Source: Hyalella azteca
Taxonomy: Eukaryota; Arthropoda; Malacostraca; Amphipoda; Hyalellidae
Assembly: GCF_000764305.2 (NCBI RefSeq)
Contig: NW_025935906.1
Span: forward strand, 62,001 to 126,000
Direction: 5' to 3'
Length of the DNA: 64,000 nucleotides
A model generated the notes under the pieces. It worked only from the letters and a program-made list of their open reading frames with translations, made no database searches and was not told where the DNA came from. Shown here piece after piece: positions 11,818 through 22,112 of this stretch. How positions within the stretch are numbered: position 1 is the stretch's first letter; the number at the start of each line of letters is the position of its first letter. The position numbers and the translations under genes are program-made.

Positions 11818-14340
11818 CTAAAGACTTAAAATGATTACATGCGAATGTTTACGATTGTATTCGTTAGCGGATGTTTTTATCATTCATAGCTCAGATCGAA
11901 TGCGTAGCGCTGCTGGGATGTGAATTGAAGCACTAAAAATTGAACATGGCTATGGCTGTGAAATACCCCGCGGGGGTCCCAGGCTCAGGACTAATTGGCG
12001 CGCTCTGCCTCTTTTAAATCGAAGAATTTGAACGCTTCGATGGTTTACGTTCGTCATCTCTTGTGACTTAGGCAATTTTATCTGCAGAAGTAAAAGGGAT
12101 AGTCAGCTCTGTTTTTTCATCGGTTAAAAAATTGCTCACAAAATATCCGTCGGCAATTAACAGGGAGCCAAATTTATACAAGCTAAATTCATGCTCATCG
12201 ATAAAAATCACATTTTCTTTCGAATTTAATATGCATATCTTGAATTAACTTCCTACGTTTTGTCGTCCCTATTCTCCACACCTTTAGCTAAAAATTTTGC
12301 ACCTCCGCAAATGACTAGAAAATTCATTAAAATTCATTGGTAACAATAATGACTCCTCATCAAACCAATTTTATAAATAATTTCGAACCTAAATTGCTTA
12401 GCGTTGACAAAATACATGGAAAAAATATCTGACGCGCTTGCTATGATTAACTTTGGAGTGGATATGAAATGGAGGCGTTTTTCATGTCAGGTTTTTTTGT
12501 CTAAATCCTGCAGTAAAAAATTATCAGGTCGCAATTTGCAGGGAGGAAGAAACTGAATATTAAAAGTATAGCCGCTTTTATTAGCATTGCTAATATAATA
12601 TTGTTCAATTTCGGCTCATTTGTGAATTACTTAATTGATCTTCATGCTTGAAGAATTGCTCTATCCTTAACTCAGGCTACTGGCCCGGTGTTCACATTTT
12701 ATTTTGGATTCCATAAATATTGCCTCATTACAATTAATGATAAACACCAACATTACTGAATCTTTCCACGTTTTTCATCACATTTTCAGCACTCACATAT
12801 TTTACTAACTCGGAGCAATGGATTATTCTTGAAAGATCAAAGCTCATCCGATGAATGTTGAACTCGCACATCTTATTTCTTCTTGCAGTTCATAAGATCT
12901 ATTACAGGCCTTCATGAAAAAGTAAAGGCGCATTATCGGTGGCCACTCAATGACTGACAGAAGGTTGCCGCTGAGGCTAATAGGATTGTCAACATCATGG
13001 AAATTTCGACCAGAAAGTTAAAAAATGAAAAGTTAAAAGAAAGTTAAAGAAAGGTTATCGATGGATGATGGCGGCATGCCGCTGATTGTCGGATAACAAA
13101 AATTCATTTAGGATTACCAGTAGAGAAAAGTAAACGATCCTTCAATTACAAGGCCATAGATGTTATTTCTATTAGAAAACTTAAAAAACTTATATGCCTT
13201 TATGAGCCTTATAATTGTGTCTCTAAATTTTATGGTGTGTGAATGAAGTGAAGCTATTACGTTATTTTCGCCAAAAGTTCTGCACAAAGAAAAAGCTCAA
13301 AGTTTTTATTATCCCCCTTTAATATAAGAGTTGCCACAACGGAAAAATGTTGGAAATGGAACTACGATTCTGCAAGATTCGTGTCGTACATTTGTCGCCA
13401 TTTTCTGAAGTCACAAAATAACGAAAATTTGCTAGCATGGACTTGAACTGTGGAATAAATGTTTTTATGCATATACAGTATTAGACTAAATATGACTAAG
13501 TGTTAAGCAATCCAAGGCCATCCGTAGCATTTTGGAGATTCAGCAGTTATTCATCAAAGATCATCAATGGAATTCTTGGTCACAGCAATTTTAAGTGATG
13601 AAACATTTCTGGCATTGGAAAGGCACCGATATTGAACGCCTAGAAATTAGATGAAGCTGCGTCTTAGCCTGAGAGCGGCGCAATAAGCGCATGTTTATGC
13701 CTCCATTAGGTCGCATATCTCGCATCGCTGGCCCGGCAAGACCAACTCCACTATTGCTCTCTCCATTAACAGACGCCGGCACCGATGATGTGCGACCAGA
13801 CCTCTTCACTTTCTCAGCTCCTGGTGCAGCTGGAGGGTCAATTCTGTGTTTGCATGTGCGCAGATTTTAGCACGATTTTACTTGTTGCTTGTAAAGGGAT
13901 AGTTGTTTTTGCACAAATATCAAATGAATTGTGGGGAAAATATATCAAAATATTGAGCCTTTCAGGTTTTCGGTGCCTCTACTGTGTAAAGTGTTTAAAA
14001 GTACACTTCAAAAAATGTGAACGAACAAATTTGTTTAGCAGTTGTTGTCAGCATTCAAAGAGAAGACATTTTTTAACAAGTGTGTTGTATATATGCAACC
14101 TATACTCATTTGACACTTCCCTTTACTATAATACTTGTCTATTTCTTTTATCCCCTCTCTAGAATTTACCTAAAAACTTCAAATTTTACGGAAAAAACAT
14201 AAACAAAAACCGCATGACGGAAGAAATTGAGTTTCCAAGCAATAATATGAATACTTCAAAGGTCGTTCATCAGTCGCCGTACGCTGACTTCATCGAGAGG
14301 ATGAAAGGTGCGTTGCACGAATAATGTAGCACCATATATC
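11818..14340. other. unique stretch, one GC-rich open segment
   Basis: A GC-richer segment at about 13591-13840 is open on the minus strand (72 codons from its first ATG, longer without it), is rich in Ser, Gly, Pro and Arg, and has no recognised domain or clear splice sites. An AAAGTT-rich slippage run lies at 13011-13050. Otherwise nothing is recognised. Confidence 0.4.
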
Positions 14341-14361
14341 CTGTCTCTTATACACATCTGA
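14341..14361 (+). other. retained Tn5/Nextera adaptor sequence (artefact)
   Basis: The 19 bases CTGTCTCTTATACACATCT are the exact reverse complement of the hyperactive Tn5 mosaic end used in Nextera libraries. The next two bases (GA) also agree with one of the standard adaptor continuations, after which the match stops. An N follows at 14366. This is the pattern expected when a read runs off the end of its insert into the adaptor and the contig end is kept during scaffolding. It is laboratory sequence, not part of the genome. Confidence 0.95.
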
Positions 14362-14365
14362 ATTG

Positions 14366-14366
14366 N
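14366..14366. other. single-N join
   Basis: One N sits five bases after the adaptor remnant. It most likely marks a scaffold or gap-filling join, so linkage of the sequences on either side is not proven. Confidence 0.8.
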
Positions 14367-14761
14367 TATAGGTACTAGTTTCGAGGCAATATTTTCAATC
14401 AGTACTGCATTTTAATTTCTTAATTAACTGTGAGCTAACTATTGTTGGCGCAACTCATTTTAGAAGAATGAAGCTTAGATTCATGCGACTCATTATAATA
14501 TCTTTGAAAATTACCCGAGCGTTGCAGCAATCTCACTTCATTTGATGCAGTACTTCACAAGCTAGTAATGAAAATTTTGCACTAAATCTCCAGTGAAATC
14601 AGGTACAACTGCGAGAATTACTGCAGCTGAAGGAACAATGGCAGCGACGGCGGCTGCTGCAATACAAGTAGAGGTTATGCGAAATGCCTTCCAACTCTGC
14701 AGTCGATGTAACTTTTAAACAATGCGGTAAAACTTAACGATGGCTACAAAGCAATTATAAT

Positions 14762-14908
14762 AAAAAATATAACTCATTACTCACTGCAGTGAGTGACAGA
14801 GAGCGCATTTTTTCAAAATCGACGAAAACGTGAAGTCACGGAAAGACGGACAGACATGACGAGCACAATAGGGCATTTTTTTCATAAATGAGAAAATGCG
14901 CTAAAAAT
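14762..14908 (-). mobile_element. family 2 structured repeat, copy A
   Basis: This is a complete copy, reversed relative to the copies at 52.6 and 62.2 kb. Read on the minus strand it has a TTTTTAGCGCATTTTCTCAT start, the word TTGTGCTCGTCATGTC, a short CCGTCC-type stretch, an inverted AAAATGCGCT word, and the 16-base palindrome ACTCACTGCAGTGAGT near the end. It carries no open frame, so it would be non-autonomous. Confidence 0.8.
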
Positions 14909-15734
14909 AAGATGTCGGGATCATTCTGATCGTTGATTGAATTATGCAGTTACTGTTTCAACTTTTGCAGAAACCGTTTTAACGCTGCAGTAACGGCAAC
15001 AGCAAGAGATCGGCCAAGCCGCTGCATAAGCCGCGGCAATTATAGCTTCTGTGCGATTCGTTTCGCTTAGCCAACCAAACTCATTATGGAAATGAGCTGC
15101 AACCTTAGAGTGATGCATTAGCTCTGCGTTGCAAAATGCCCCTCATTCATGCCAACAAGCTATTGCTAAATATTGAATACATACATAAAAAGTTAGATTT
15201 ATGCTTCTGTTTCTGCTGCCTGATTACGCTAATCTACTAATTTTTATATCAGTTTTTACCTGTAAAAAAATTACTGGCTGAGAAGTTCAAATGCAAAAAA
15301 ATATTTGCAGGGATTGCAGTAACTATTCTCGTATTTTACTAGCCATTTAATAAAAGAGCCCAACGCTGATCAAGTTTTACGAAGCATGTCAAATCCTGTT
15401 GATCCATTATTGCCATCAGAAGAATATTTGTCTCACCAATGATACTATTTTTTATACGCAATCAATTCGAACTGATGTGAATTTAACTAAAATTTTTCTC
15501 GTGGAGTTATTTTTTAGCGATACTATTAATTATCATCAAACTTTAAAAACACCACCTTTCGACCCATCCGTTCACGATATCAGGTCATATTGTTGTCTCA
15601 GTAGGTTTGTACAACATTCTGTTACTGTCACAAGCTCCAGCCTGCAGACTGATAATTGCATCTCTTATACGTCATCATTGCTCAAAATATATGTGCCACT
15701 TCTTAAAGCTCAAGACGCCATATCATTTCATCCA
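14909..15734. other. unique stretch
   Basis: No gene or repeat is recognised. A plus-strand frame that starts at 15399 runs into the 41-bp array and is discussed under rejected items. Confidence 0.45.
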
Positions 15735-16075
15735 CTCCTCCTACATCAGGCAACCTGCCGCCTGTGCCTCTTCCAGTCCTCCTACATCAGGCAACCTGCC
15801 GCCTGTGCCTCCTCCAGTCCTCCTACATCAGGCAACCTGCCGCCTGTGCCGCCTCCACTGTTCCTAAATCAGGCAACCTGCCGCCTGCAGGTGCCTCCTC
15901 CACGCCTCCTAGGCTCCTACATCAGGCGAACTGCTGCCTGTGCCTCCTTCACTACTCCTACATCAGTTAAACTGCCGCCTGTGCTTTTTCCACTACTCCT
16001 ACATCAGGCAAACTGCCGCCTGTGCCTCCTCTACTCTTCCTGCATCAGGCAAATTGACGTCTGTGCCTCGTCCGC
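15735..16075. repeat. 41-bp minisatellite, about 8 units
   Basis: Units built around CTACATCAGGCAACCTGCCG then CCTGTGCCTC recur with an exact 41-base period at the left (CATCAGG at 15744, 15785, 15826). Later copies have indels and substitutions. The unit is GC-rich against an AT-rich background. It lacks stops in the forward frames, so a 229-codon frame (15399-16088) passes through it by virtue of the repeat. Confidence 0.93.
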
Positions 16076-16085
16076 TTTGAACTCA

Positions 16086-16195
16086 TAACAATAGTCAAGC
16101 TTACTGCAGGCTTCGCCTTGCATTCTTAACAATAGTCAAGCTTACTGCAGGTTTCGCCTTGCATTCTTAACAATAGTCAAGCTTACTGCAAAGTT
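16086..16195. repeat. second 41-bp tandem repeat, 2.7 units
   Basis: Copies start at 16086, 16127 and 16168 with the words TAACAATAGTCAAGCTTACT and GCTTCGCCTTGCATTC. The period is again exactly 41 bases, although the unit looks quite different from the array that ends ten bases earlier. The copies are almost identical to one another, suggesting recent duplication. Confidence 0.93.
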
Positions 16196-16206
16196 GGCTC
16201 TCGAAG

Positions 16207-16434
16207 TCATGTTTTATTTTCATCAGGGTCGCATATCAGCGCCTGACTCAGGTTCCCCGCTGTCGCAAATCGCCCAGCGCCACAGCCGCTAAATCTGCCA
16301 GCGAGCCTAAACTGTGACGGAATAATTCGTGCTTGGCGTCCGATGTTTGGAAGGTAACTCGCACCGTGAAGTTGGTCCGAGCCAAGCAGTGTCTCGTCCA
16401 TTGTCCACGCCTCTAATTGGTCTAAAGTGAACAC
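16207..16434 (-). CDS. orphan exon-like open frame
   Basis: A minus-strand frame of 75 codons (64 from its second ATG) ends at a TGA at 16207. Codon third positions are GC-rich and the peptide is well mixed, with a glycine- and arginine-containing stretch (LAGRFSGCGAGRF). I do not recognise a domain. A possible 3' splice site (CACTTTAGACCAATTAG) lies near its start. A further open minus-strand segment at about 16500-16630 could belong with it. The plus strand is also open at 16453-16686. It may be a real exon, a decayed element, or chance. Confidence 0.15.
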   Translation of the reverse strand: MFTLDQLEAWTMDETLLGSDQLHGASYLPNIGRQARIIPSQFRLAGRFSGCGAGRFATAGNLSQALICDPDENKT

Positions 16435-17317
16435 TCCATTAAATAGTTTGATTTGTTCTTCGTGTTGGGAGGCCTAGAATTTACGACCTCTCACCTCCGA
16501 CGTCACTTGCGTGAGTTAGGTCCTTCTTTGTCACTTCCGAGGCCCGACATGAGTGAAATGAGATCTTCTTGCTGTAATTGGAGGACGATTTTGGTACCTT
16601 CCAAGCACGCTGGTACAGTCGATGTTATGAGACCTGCTCTTAAAGAACTTACAATTTTTCACACTCAAACTAAAAAGTATGAGTGATTATTTACACAATG
16701 TCGTTTTCAAAGATGAGCTTTTAATTTAATTTTGCTTGGACCAATTTTGCTAGGCGCTAAGACTCATAACTTGATTTATTGGAAAATTCAAACATTGTTA
16801 TTTTTGGGGTTTAAACTTCGAGAAGCGTTGATATTATCTTCGTTTGTTGCAAGGCTGCTGTACTGTTGAGGATGTCACAGGGATACCAGAAGTCCTGCGG
16901 GCTACACGAGAAAAAATGAAAATACTCGCATTCGCAAACTAAAATTTTTTAATTCAATTATTTCCTGAATCTTAACTTCAGAATGTGATTGATTTTTAAA
17001 TAAGAGCTCAAAAATTTGTTGCAAATAATTCATGTCGCATGGAGCAAAATTTATTACGATTTTATTCATTTTGAATCATTTTAATGCAATTATACTCAAC
17101 ATTTCCTCAATGAGGAAGGCATTTCAATCTTATTTTTTGAATTCGCTTTTTAAGTAATGTCATAGAACTGTTTAAAGAGCAATAAACTTCAAGTATTGAG
17201 TTTTATACTGTCAAAAAAATAATTTATTCATGGTCTATTCAGCCACGGGACTGTAAATCTATTTTTGGGACTGTAATTCAGTCTTCAGTTTTTTAATTGT
17301 CGGAGTAATGCTCAACA
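16435..17317. other. unique AT-rich stretch
   Basis: Apart from short open frames on both strands at 16453-16686, nothing is recognised. Confidence 0.45.
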
Positions 17318-17486
17318 ATATAACTCAGTACTCACTGCAGTGAGTGACAGAGAGCGCATTTTCTCGTCAACGAAAACTTGAGGTCACGGACAGACGGACA
17401 GACGGACGGACGGACGGACAGACAGACGGACTTGGCGAGCACAATATAGTGCATTTTTTCCATAAATGAGAAAATGCACTAAAAAT
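17318..17486 (-). mobile_element. family 2 structured repeat, copy B
   Basis: This copy is reversed and complete. It has the same two ends and the perfect palindrome ACTCACTGCAGTGAGT as copy A, but its internal GACG/GACA microsatellite (17391-17432) has expanded to more than ten tetramers. The start reads AGTGCATTTTCTC on the minus strand, one base different from other copies. Confidence 0.85.
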
Positions 17487-18638
17487 ACGTTGATCATATC
17501 GTGAATTGCTCGTGCGTGGTTTTGAGTGCGATGAAACTCATGATGAGCGTTCTGTTCAGGATATCAGTTTTCATTTAACGCGCTCTGTTTCTAACAATAG
17601 CGCTGATGATCCATTTCAATTAACAAGCGTGTGCGTGTAGCAAACGCAGCTACGCCCAAAATACGAATTTCCTCATGTGATTGATAGTTGGCAACGATTC
17701 CCAAATTTACCAACTGTGTATACAAATAACATCCTATAAAAACGCATTTCGATGACCGGCCGAATCAAAATTTATAATTTTCCCTGAACGGTCAAGTTTT
17801 TTTGCTGCGTGGAAATTAGAAGGCCAAGACTGAAGCGCTAACGAGAAGAAAAAGAAGCAAGTGCGCTTCTCATGATGGCCGTTTTTGCCTTCATTTGGCT
17901 TTCATTGATGGCGTGTGCTTCTTATGCCCTTATTTCTCTAAGTTGTATTTTCCTGCCTTCCCGAGAAATCATGCGTGATAGATGACCGGCACGAGATGTT
18001 TTCAGATAGCCGGCGCAATCGCTTTGTTTTACCTACGCCCTTTGGGCATGTTCTTTGAGATCCATGTTCTAAATCGTATCGATCATGGATGCTTTGATCG
18101 ATGAACGATTACCCCATGCAGATCGGGGATCGCATTTAATATGTATTTCATTGAAGACAAGCACCGGAGCGCTGGATGGCCGCTGGACAAGATAGGCGAA
18201 CTTCGTAACTCGCGGCTAAAATAATTTATATTTTTTTGTTCGGTTAGGAACCACATGGAGTACTCATAGAAGTTTAATTTAGGAAAGTATGATTACAAAA
18301 ATGAAATTAGTGTATTTTGTTGGAGTATTTCTGAATGTCGTTTTTGAAATGATACGTGCAAGAGGTTTAACTTTTGCTCATGGCAATGCTTCACTCTCTC
18401 CTGCCCAATGAACCGGTTCATTTATCAAAGCCATAACGTTTGTTCTGGCTTGAGGCGGAAAATTTTAGAGGTGCGTGCCTGGGTGGGAATGGCCATGTCA
18501 TTAATTTTCATTGACTCGCCACCATAAGCAGCGAGCAATTCAATCACAGCGATGAAGCCTCCAAACCAGCGCTATACGGAGATACCGTTTCATGAGCTGG
18601 CAGTAGGCAAGTCTTTTTATTGGTAACTTTGCCGAAAC
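17487..18638. other. unique stretch
   Basis: No gene, RNA or repeat is recognised in this interval. Confidence 0.5.
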
Positions 18639-18680
18639 CATTTTCTCATTTATGGAAAAATGCACTATTGTGCTCGCCAT
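18639..18680 (+). mobile_element. family 2 structured repeat, copy C, truncated
   Basis: The first 42 bases of the element (CATTTTCTCATTTATGG through TTGTGCTCGCCAT) are present and stop at an N. After CCGTC the sequence no longer matches the family. The break falls exactly where the CCGT microsatellite should begin, so a collapsed microsatellite or a misjoin is as likely as a true truncation. Confidence 0.75.
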
Positions 18681-18681
18681 N
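18681..18681. other. single-N join inside a repeat
   Basis: The N lies at the microsatellite of a family 2 copy, a typical place for a short-read assembly to break. Confidence 0.8.
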
Positions 18682-19745
18682 CCGTCTCGGGTTGACCTTT
18701 AATTGTGGGTTTTTAAATTTCGAGTCAATTAAATAAGCTACCTATTTGTTAATTCAATTTCATTCAAAATATATAGGCATGAATTATCGCATCTCATTAA
18801 AGCGAATTCTTGAAATTCAATAACCTTCTACTAATGAGGTAATTAGATTGCATAACCTCCAGCATAGACATTGGCATAACACAACCTCGAGGAAACCATT
18901 AAATGCTTCGTAGCTAATAAGGGGCTTCCCCCTTTGATCAATCATTGTTGGGTTGCCGCTCGTTGTAGAGTACAATACTCGTGCCCTAGACTCGCGTCTT
19001 CGTTGCTATGCAGGTCGCAGATGCAAACATAAATTGAATATGATTAACGGAAGCTTGAACTAAGCGCGATGCATTTGATAATATCATGTACCAATGAAAT
19101 ATTACAAATTCCATGCAAATTTTTTAATAAAATTCAACCTGAATGTACCCGCTCGTGAGTTGTCATGCATATGACGCATGCGGCGTTGAAATTAGTGCAG
19201 ATTGTGCGAAAACTTACGCAAGTTCATGTTTTACACGCCCACAACCGTACACTTGCCGGATGAAAATTGCACGCGAGGTTACTGAGACGAAAAATCATTC
19301 TGGGGAATTCGGCACAGCAGACGTGTCAAAAATTGTTACTGTATAGAGGCGGATAATGTAGCGTCGACGATTTAACATTCACAAGCAGCCAGTTATGAGA
19401 TGTAAATTTTTCACTGAAATTTACCATCTCTCAATTAAGTCGTCATTTTGACTGAACCGCGAACACATCGACCCTTTACGAGTAAGTGTCTTCAGTATGG
19501 CCGGCGTTGCTGGAGGCCATAGATNCGGTGGAAGTCTAGTAGCTATTTCAAACTATCGTCAGTCATGAAAATATCCGGTCAAATGACACGATTTTAGATC
19601 TTCTGTGAACAAGGCACGAAAAGGAAAAGAATGGGCGAGAGGCCACATCAGGCCTATACTTCAGCGCCGATATCACTATGTTATGTTATTATAGCCTTGA
19701 ACGTAGATAGTTTCGCAGTTTCGCCTCTGCTAGAGAACTACCCTG
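18682..19745. other. unique stretch with an N at 19525
   Basis: Nothing recognisable apart from a single N at 19525, presumably another join. Confidence 0.5.
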
Positions 19746-19841
19746 CATTCCCTAGGGTAACCAAAACAACATAATTTATTCCCTCACTACAACTCCGTGA
19801 GGGAAGCTCTGCCTTGTATCCCTCGACTGTGCAATAATTCA
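19746..19841. repeat. 96-bp dispersed repeat, copy 1
   Basis: These 96 bases recur, apparently without change, at 22017-22112. The unit starts CATTCCCTAGGGTAACC and contains a perfect hairpin: TTCCCTCAC, nine-base loop, GTGAGGGAA. Identity over such a span implies a recent duplication, a recently active element, or an assembly duplication. Confidence 0.92.
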
Positions 19842-20060
19842 TCAGCACTGCATGTATCCGTGTAACGGGAACCTGTACTGCATGTATCCGTGTAACGGGA
19901 ACCTGTACAGCATGTATCAGAATGGCTAGTATCAGCACTGCATGTACCCGTGTAATGGGAACCTGTACTGCATGTATCCGTGTAACGAGAACCTGTATAC
20001 TGCATGTATCAGAATGGCTAGTATCAGCACTGCATGTATCCGTGTAACGGGAACCTTTTC
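19842..20060. repeat. 30-bp tandem repeat array
   Basis: Six or so units of about 30 bases with the theme CTGCATGTATCCGTGTAACG then GGAACCTGTA; two units are replaced by a variant ending CAGAATGGCTAGTATCAGCA. The same theme occurs as two units at 29490-29546, just upstream of duplication Y. Multiples of three keep a minus-strand frame open through it, which I do not interpret as coding. Confidence 0.88.
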
Positions 20061-21146
20061 TGCATGCATCAGAGTAGCGAGTCTCCACACGGCGTGTGAG
20101 GCCCAAAGCATAAGCTAGAGTATCTGTTAGGTGCGCGGGCGTATCGAGTTGTTAACATTACGGCGTAGTTATCGGTAATGGAATCGGAGAGAGTGCGAGG
20201 CTGGTTGCTGGACCCATAAGCTTAGCGATGCAGCACCAACTGGAGAACTCCTATTGAAGCAGAATTTAGGTATGTGCTAGTAACGCTTTACAACTCTACC
20301 CTTATTTACAATTCAGATACGAATAGCATTATCAAAATGAGGACAAGTGAACTTGCTAGCTCTGTAAACTATTAAGTTGCGGCTGAGAGGAGGGGCATTT
20401 CCCTAATTGAAATGCCTTCGCTGAAGCTCTAATGAGCCCCACGAACCTCCGCGCCTCCGTATTGAAATCCCGGGAGATTAATGGACGGCCCCCACTTAGC
20501 GGTAGATCGGCTGCCGTTACCTCGATCATGAATTGCACTGCAGGGCCCATACTTTCATAAATAGCTAAGAGATCGTAAGTTCATCAGCCAATCATTGACC
20601 GCCGTTCAAGCAAAATCCACCAATCATAGACAAGAAAATAGAGCGTAAGTACTTACGTTCACTTAGCGAGTTTTAAAGTATGGCCACAGGGCACAGGATT
20701 CTATGAGATATAGAATATACAATGGCTTATTATTTTGTTAGTTTCGTGTGTTCTTGTTAATCTCTGTGAAGTATGATACTTTGATCAGTTGCAGCCAACC
20801 TCAATCAGCTTCGAGTCTCTTGGCGGCAAAAGATTATCTCCGTTTTGTTGTATAGTTTAGCGACGCAAAGATTTTATACTCGAACCAAACAAAAAGCCTC
20901 TTGCTTCTGGAAATCGACTTTTAATGTCGAATTTAATAGTTCCAACTTATGTATGGTCTAGACTGGAGTTTGACTCGCTTAGGTGATCTAATTTAAGATA
21001 TTAGTAGCTTGAATGTGTTTATTTGTTCTTGCAAAATCATAATTCTTTTTTATCAATGACTGATTAACCGTGTAGTTTAATAAAGAAATTTCCAAAGCTT
21101 TTCAAAGCTATAATGTAGCTAAATATTCTTTAATTCCTGTTGGCAG
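20061..21146. repeat. 1.09-kb dispersed duplication, copy X
   Basis: This segment aligns end to end with 29547-30627 with only scattered substitutions and small indels (I estimate ~97% identity by eye). Both copies contain a MITE of family 1 at the same position. An open minus-strand frame in X at 20356-20550 is broken by an insertion and stop in the other copy, which argues against conserved coding. Copy X ends exactly at the N at 21147, where copy Y continues with different sequence. Confidence 0.9.
20545..20686 (-). mobile_element. MITE family 1, copy in X
   Basis: A 142-base element with terminal inverted repeats of about 14 bases (GGCCATACTTTC and its complement), extended imperfectly inward to about 35 bases. 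It has no open frame and so is non-autonomous. It is flanked by CAGG at 20541-20544 and CAGG at 20687-20690, which I read as a 4-bp target duplication. It contains TAAGTACTTACG, itself palindromic. Confidence 0.85.
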
Positions 21147-21147
21147 N
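21147..21147. other. single-N join at the end of duplication X
   Basis: The N is exactly where the X/Y homology stops and another MITE begins. A misassembly between repeat copies cannot be excluded. Confidence 0.8.
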
Positions 21148-21151
21148 CAGG

Positions 21152-21294
21152 GGCCATACTTTCAAAACTCGCTAAGTGAACGTAAGTACTTACGCTCTAT
21201 TTTCTTGTCTATGATTGGTGGATTTTGCTTGAAATGCCGTCAATGATTAGCTGACGAAATTACGATCTCTTAACTTTTTTTGAAAGTATAGGCA
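21152..21294 (+). mobile_element. MITE family 1, second copy near X
   Basis: A 143-base copy in opposite orientation to the one 0.6 kb upstream. The flanks are CAGG at 21148-21151 and CAGG at 21295-21298. Terminal repeats are intact at the left; the right one has one or two substitutions (GTATAGGCA). Confidence 0.87.
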
Positions 21295-21388
21295 CAGGAC
21301 ATGACGACCTTAACGCGTCCATCAACGCTTGATGAGACCGTGACAGGGGCGTGTCTGTAACACGGCAGTTGGCTACGTGATAAAACGG

Positions 21389-21550
21389 GCATCAAATGAT
21401 GATCTGTACGAGCATCAAGTGATGATCTGTACGAGCATCAAATGATGATCTGTACGAGCATCAAGTGATGATCTGTACGAGCATCAAATGATATCTGTAC
21501 GAGCATCAAGTGATGATGTACGAGCATCAAATGATGATCTGTATGAGCAT
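21389..21550. repeat. 23-bp tandem repeat with two-unit alternation
   Basis: Seven units of the type GCATCAAATGATGATCTGTA then CGA follow each other, the fifth and sixth short by one and two bases, then a diverged eighth. One position alternates strictly A, G, A, G, A, G, A (CAAATG versus CAAGTG), so the real unit of amplification is a 46-base dimer. Confidence 0.92.
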
Positions 21551-22016
21551 ATCAAGTACATGTACAAGCAGTAATGTTGTACAAGCTGCCGATTGTTGAG
21601 TGGAGAATGAAATTTCTTCTACGTCAAAAATTTTCTACGACGACAGAAAAGTATTAACGAAAAAGCATTAGAAAAAATATTAAAGGTTTTCGTAAAAGGT
21701 GAACACATCACAACCGTTTTTATGGTACATATTATTCCTAGCATGAATTTGCCTGCAACTTGAAACCATTTTTCGTACCTTTATGAGATTTTTGCATCCA
21801 AGATCGACGTAAATTTTTCACACCACTAGACAGGTTCTGACAATTAATATTTCTAGATTGAAAATCATTCAAAATATTACTCAATTAGTCAATAATGTGA
21901 AGCGGCTAACTTTGCAATTATCAATTAATTAGTAGAGTTCATCGACGTAATTTTGTGACGCAGCAGGCATTATTATGGTTTATACAAGGTCCCCGAAGGA
22001 TTACTAGAATTTGAAA
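21551..22016. other. unique stretch
   Basis: I see nothing recognisable here. Confidence 0.5.
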
Positions 22017-22112
22017 CATTCCCTAGGGTAACCAAAACAACATAATTTATTCCCTCACTACAACTCCGTGAGGGAAGCTCTGCCTTGTATCCCTCGACTG
22101 TGCAATAATTCA
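22017..22112. repeat. 96-bp dispersed repeat, copy 2
   Basis: Appears identical to 19746-19841, in the same orientation, 2.27 kb away. Flanking sequences differ on both sides, so this is a discrete unit rather than part of a longer duplication. Confidence 0.92.

Noticed and set aside
15399..16088. Longest open frame in the window (229 codons, plus strand)
   Set aside because: Its second half is the 41-bp array, which lacks stops in the forward frames, and the unit length is not a multiple of three, so the peptide changes frame within the repeat at every unit. The first 110 codons are AT-rich without a recognisable domain.
19738..20106. 122-codon minus-strand frame with a repeating Tyr-Thr-Asp-Thr-Cys peptide
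   Set aside because: It is the translation of the 30-bp tandem array plus the 96-bp repeat. Period divisible by three explains its length.
20356..20550. 64-codon minus-strand frame with good composition in duplication X
   Set aside because: The equivalent segment of duplication Y has a two-base insertion and a stop, so there is no sign of constraint.
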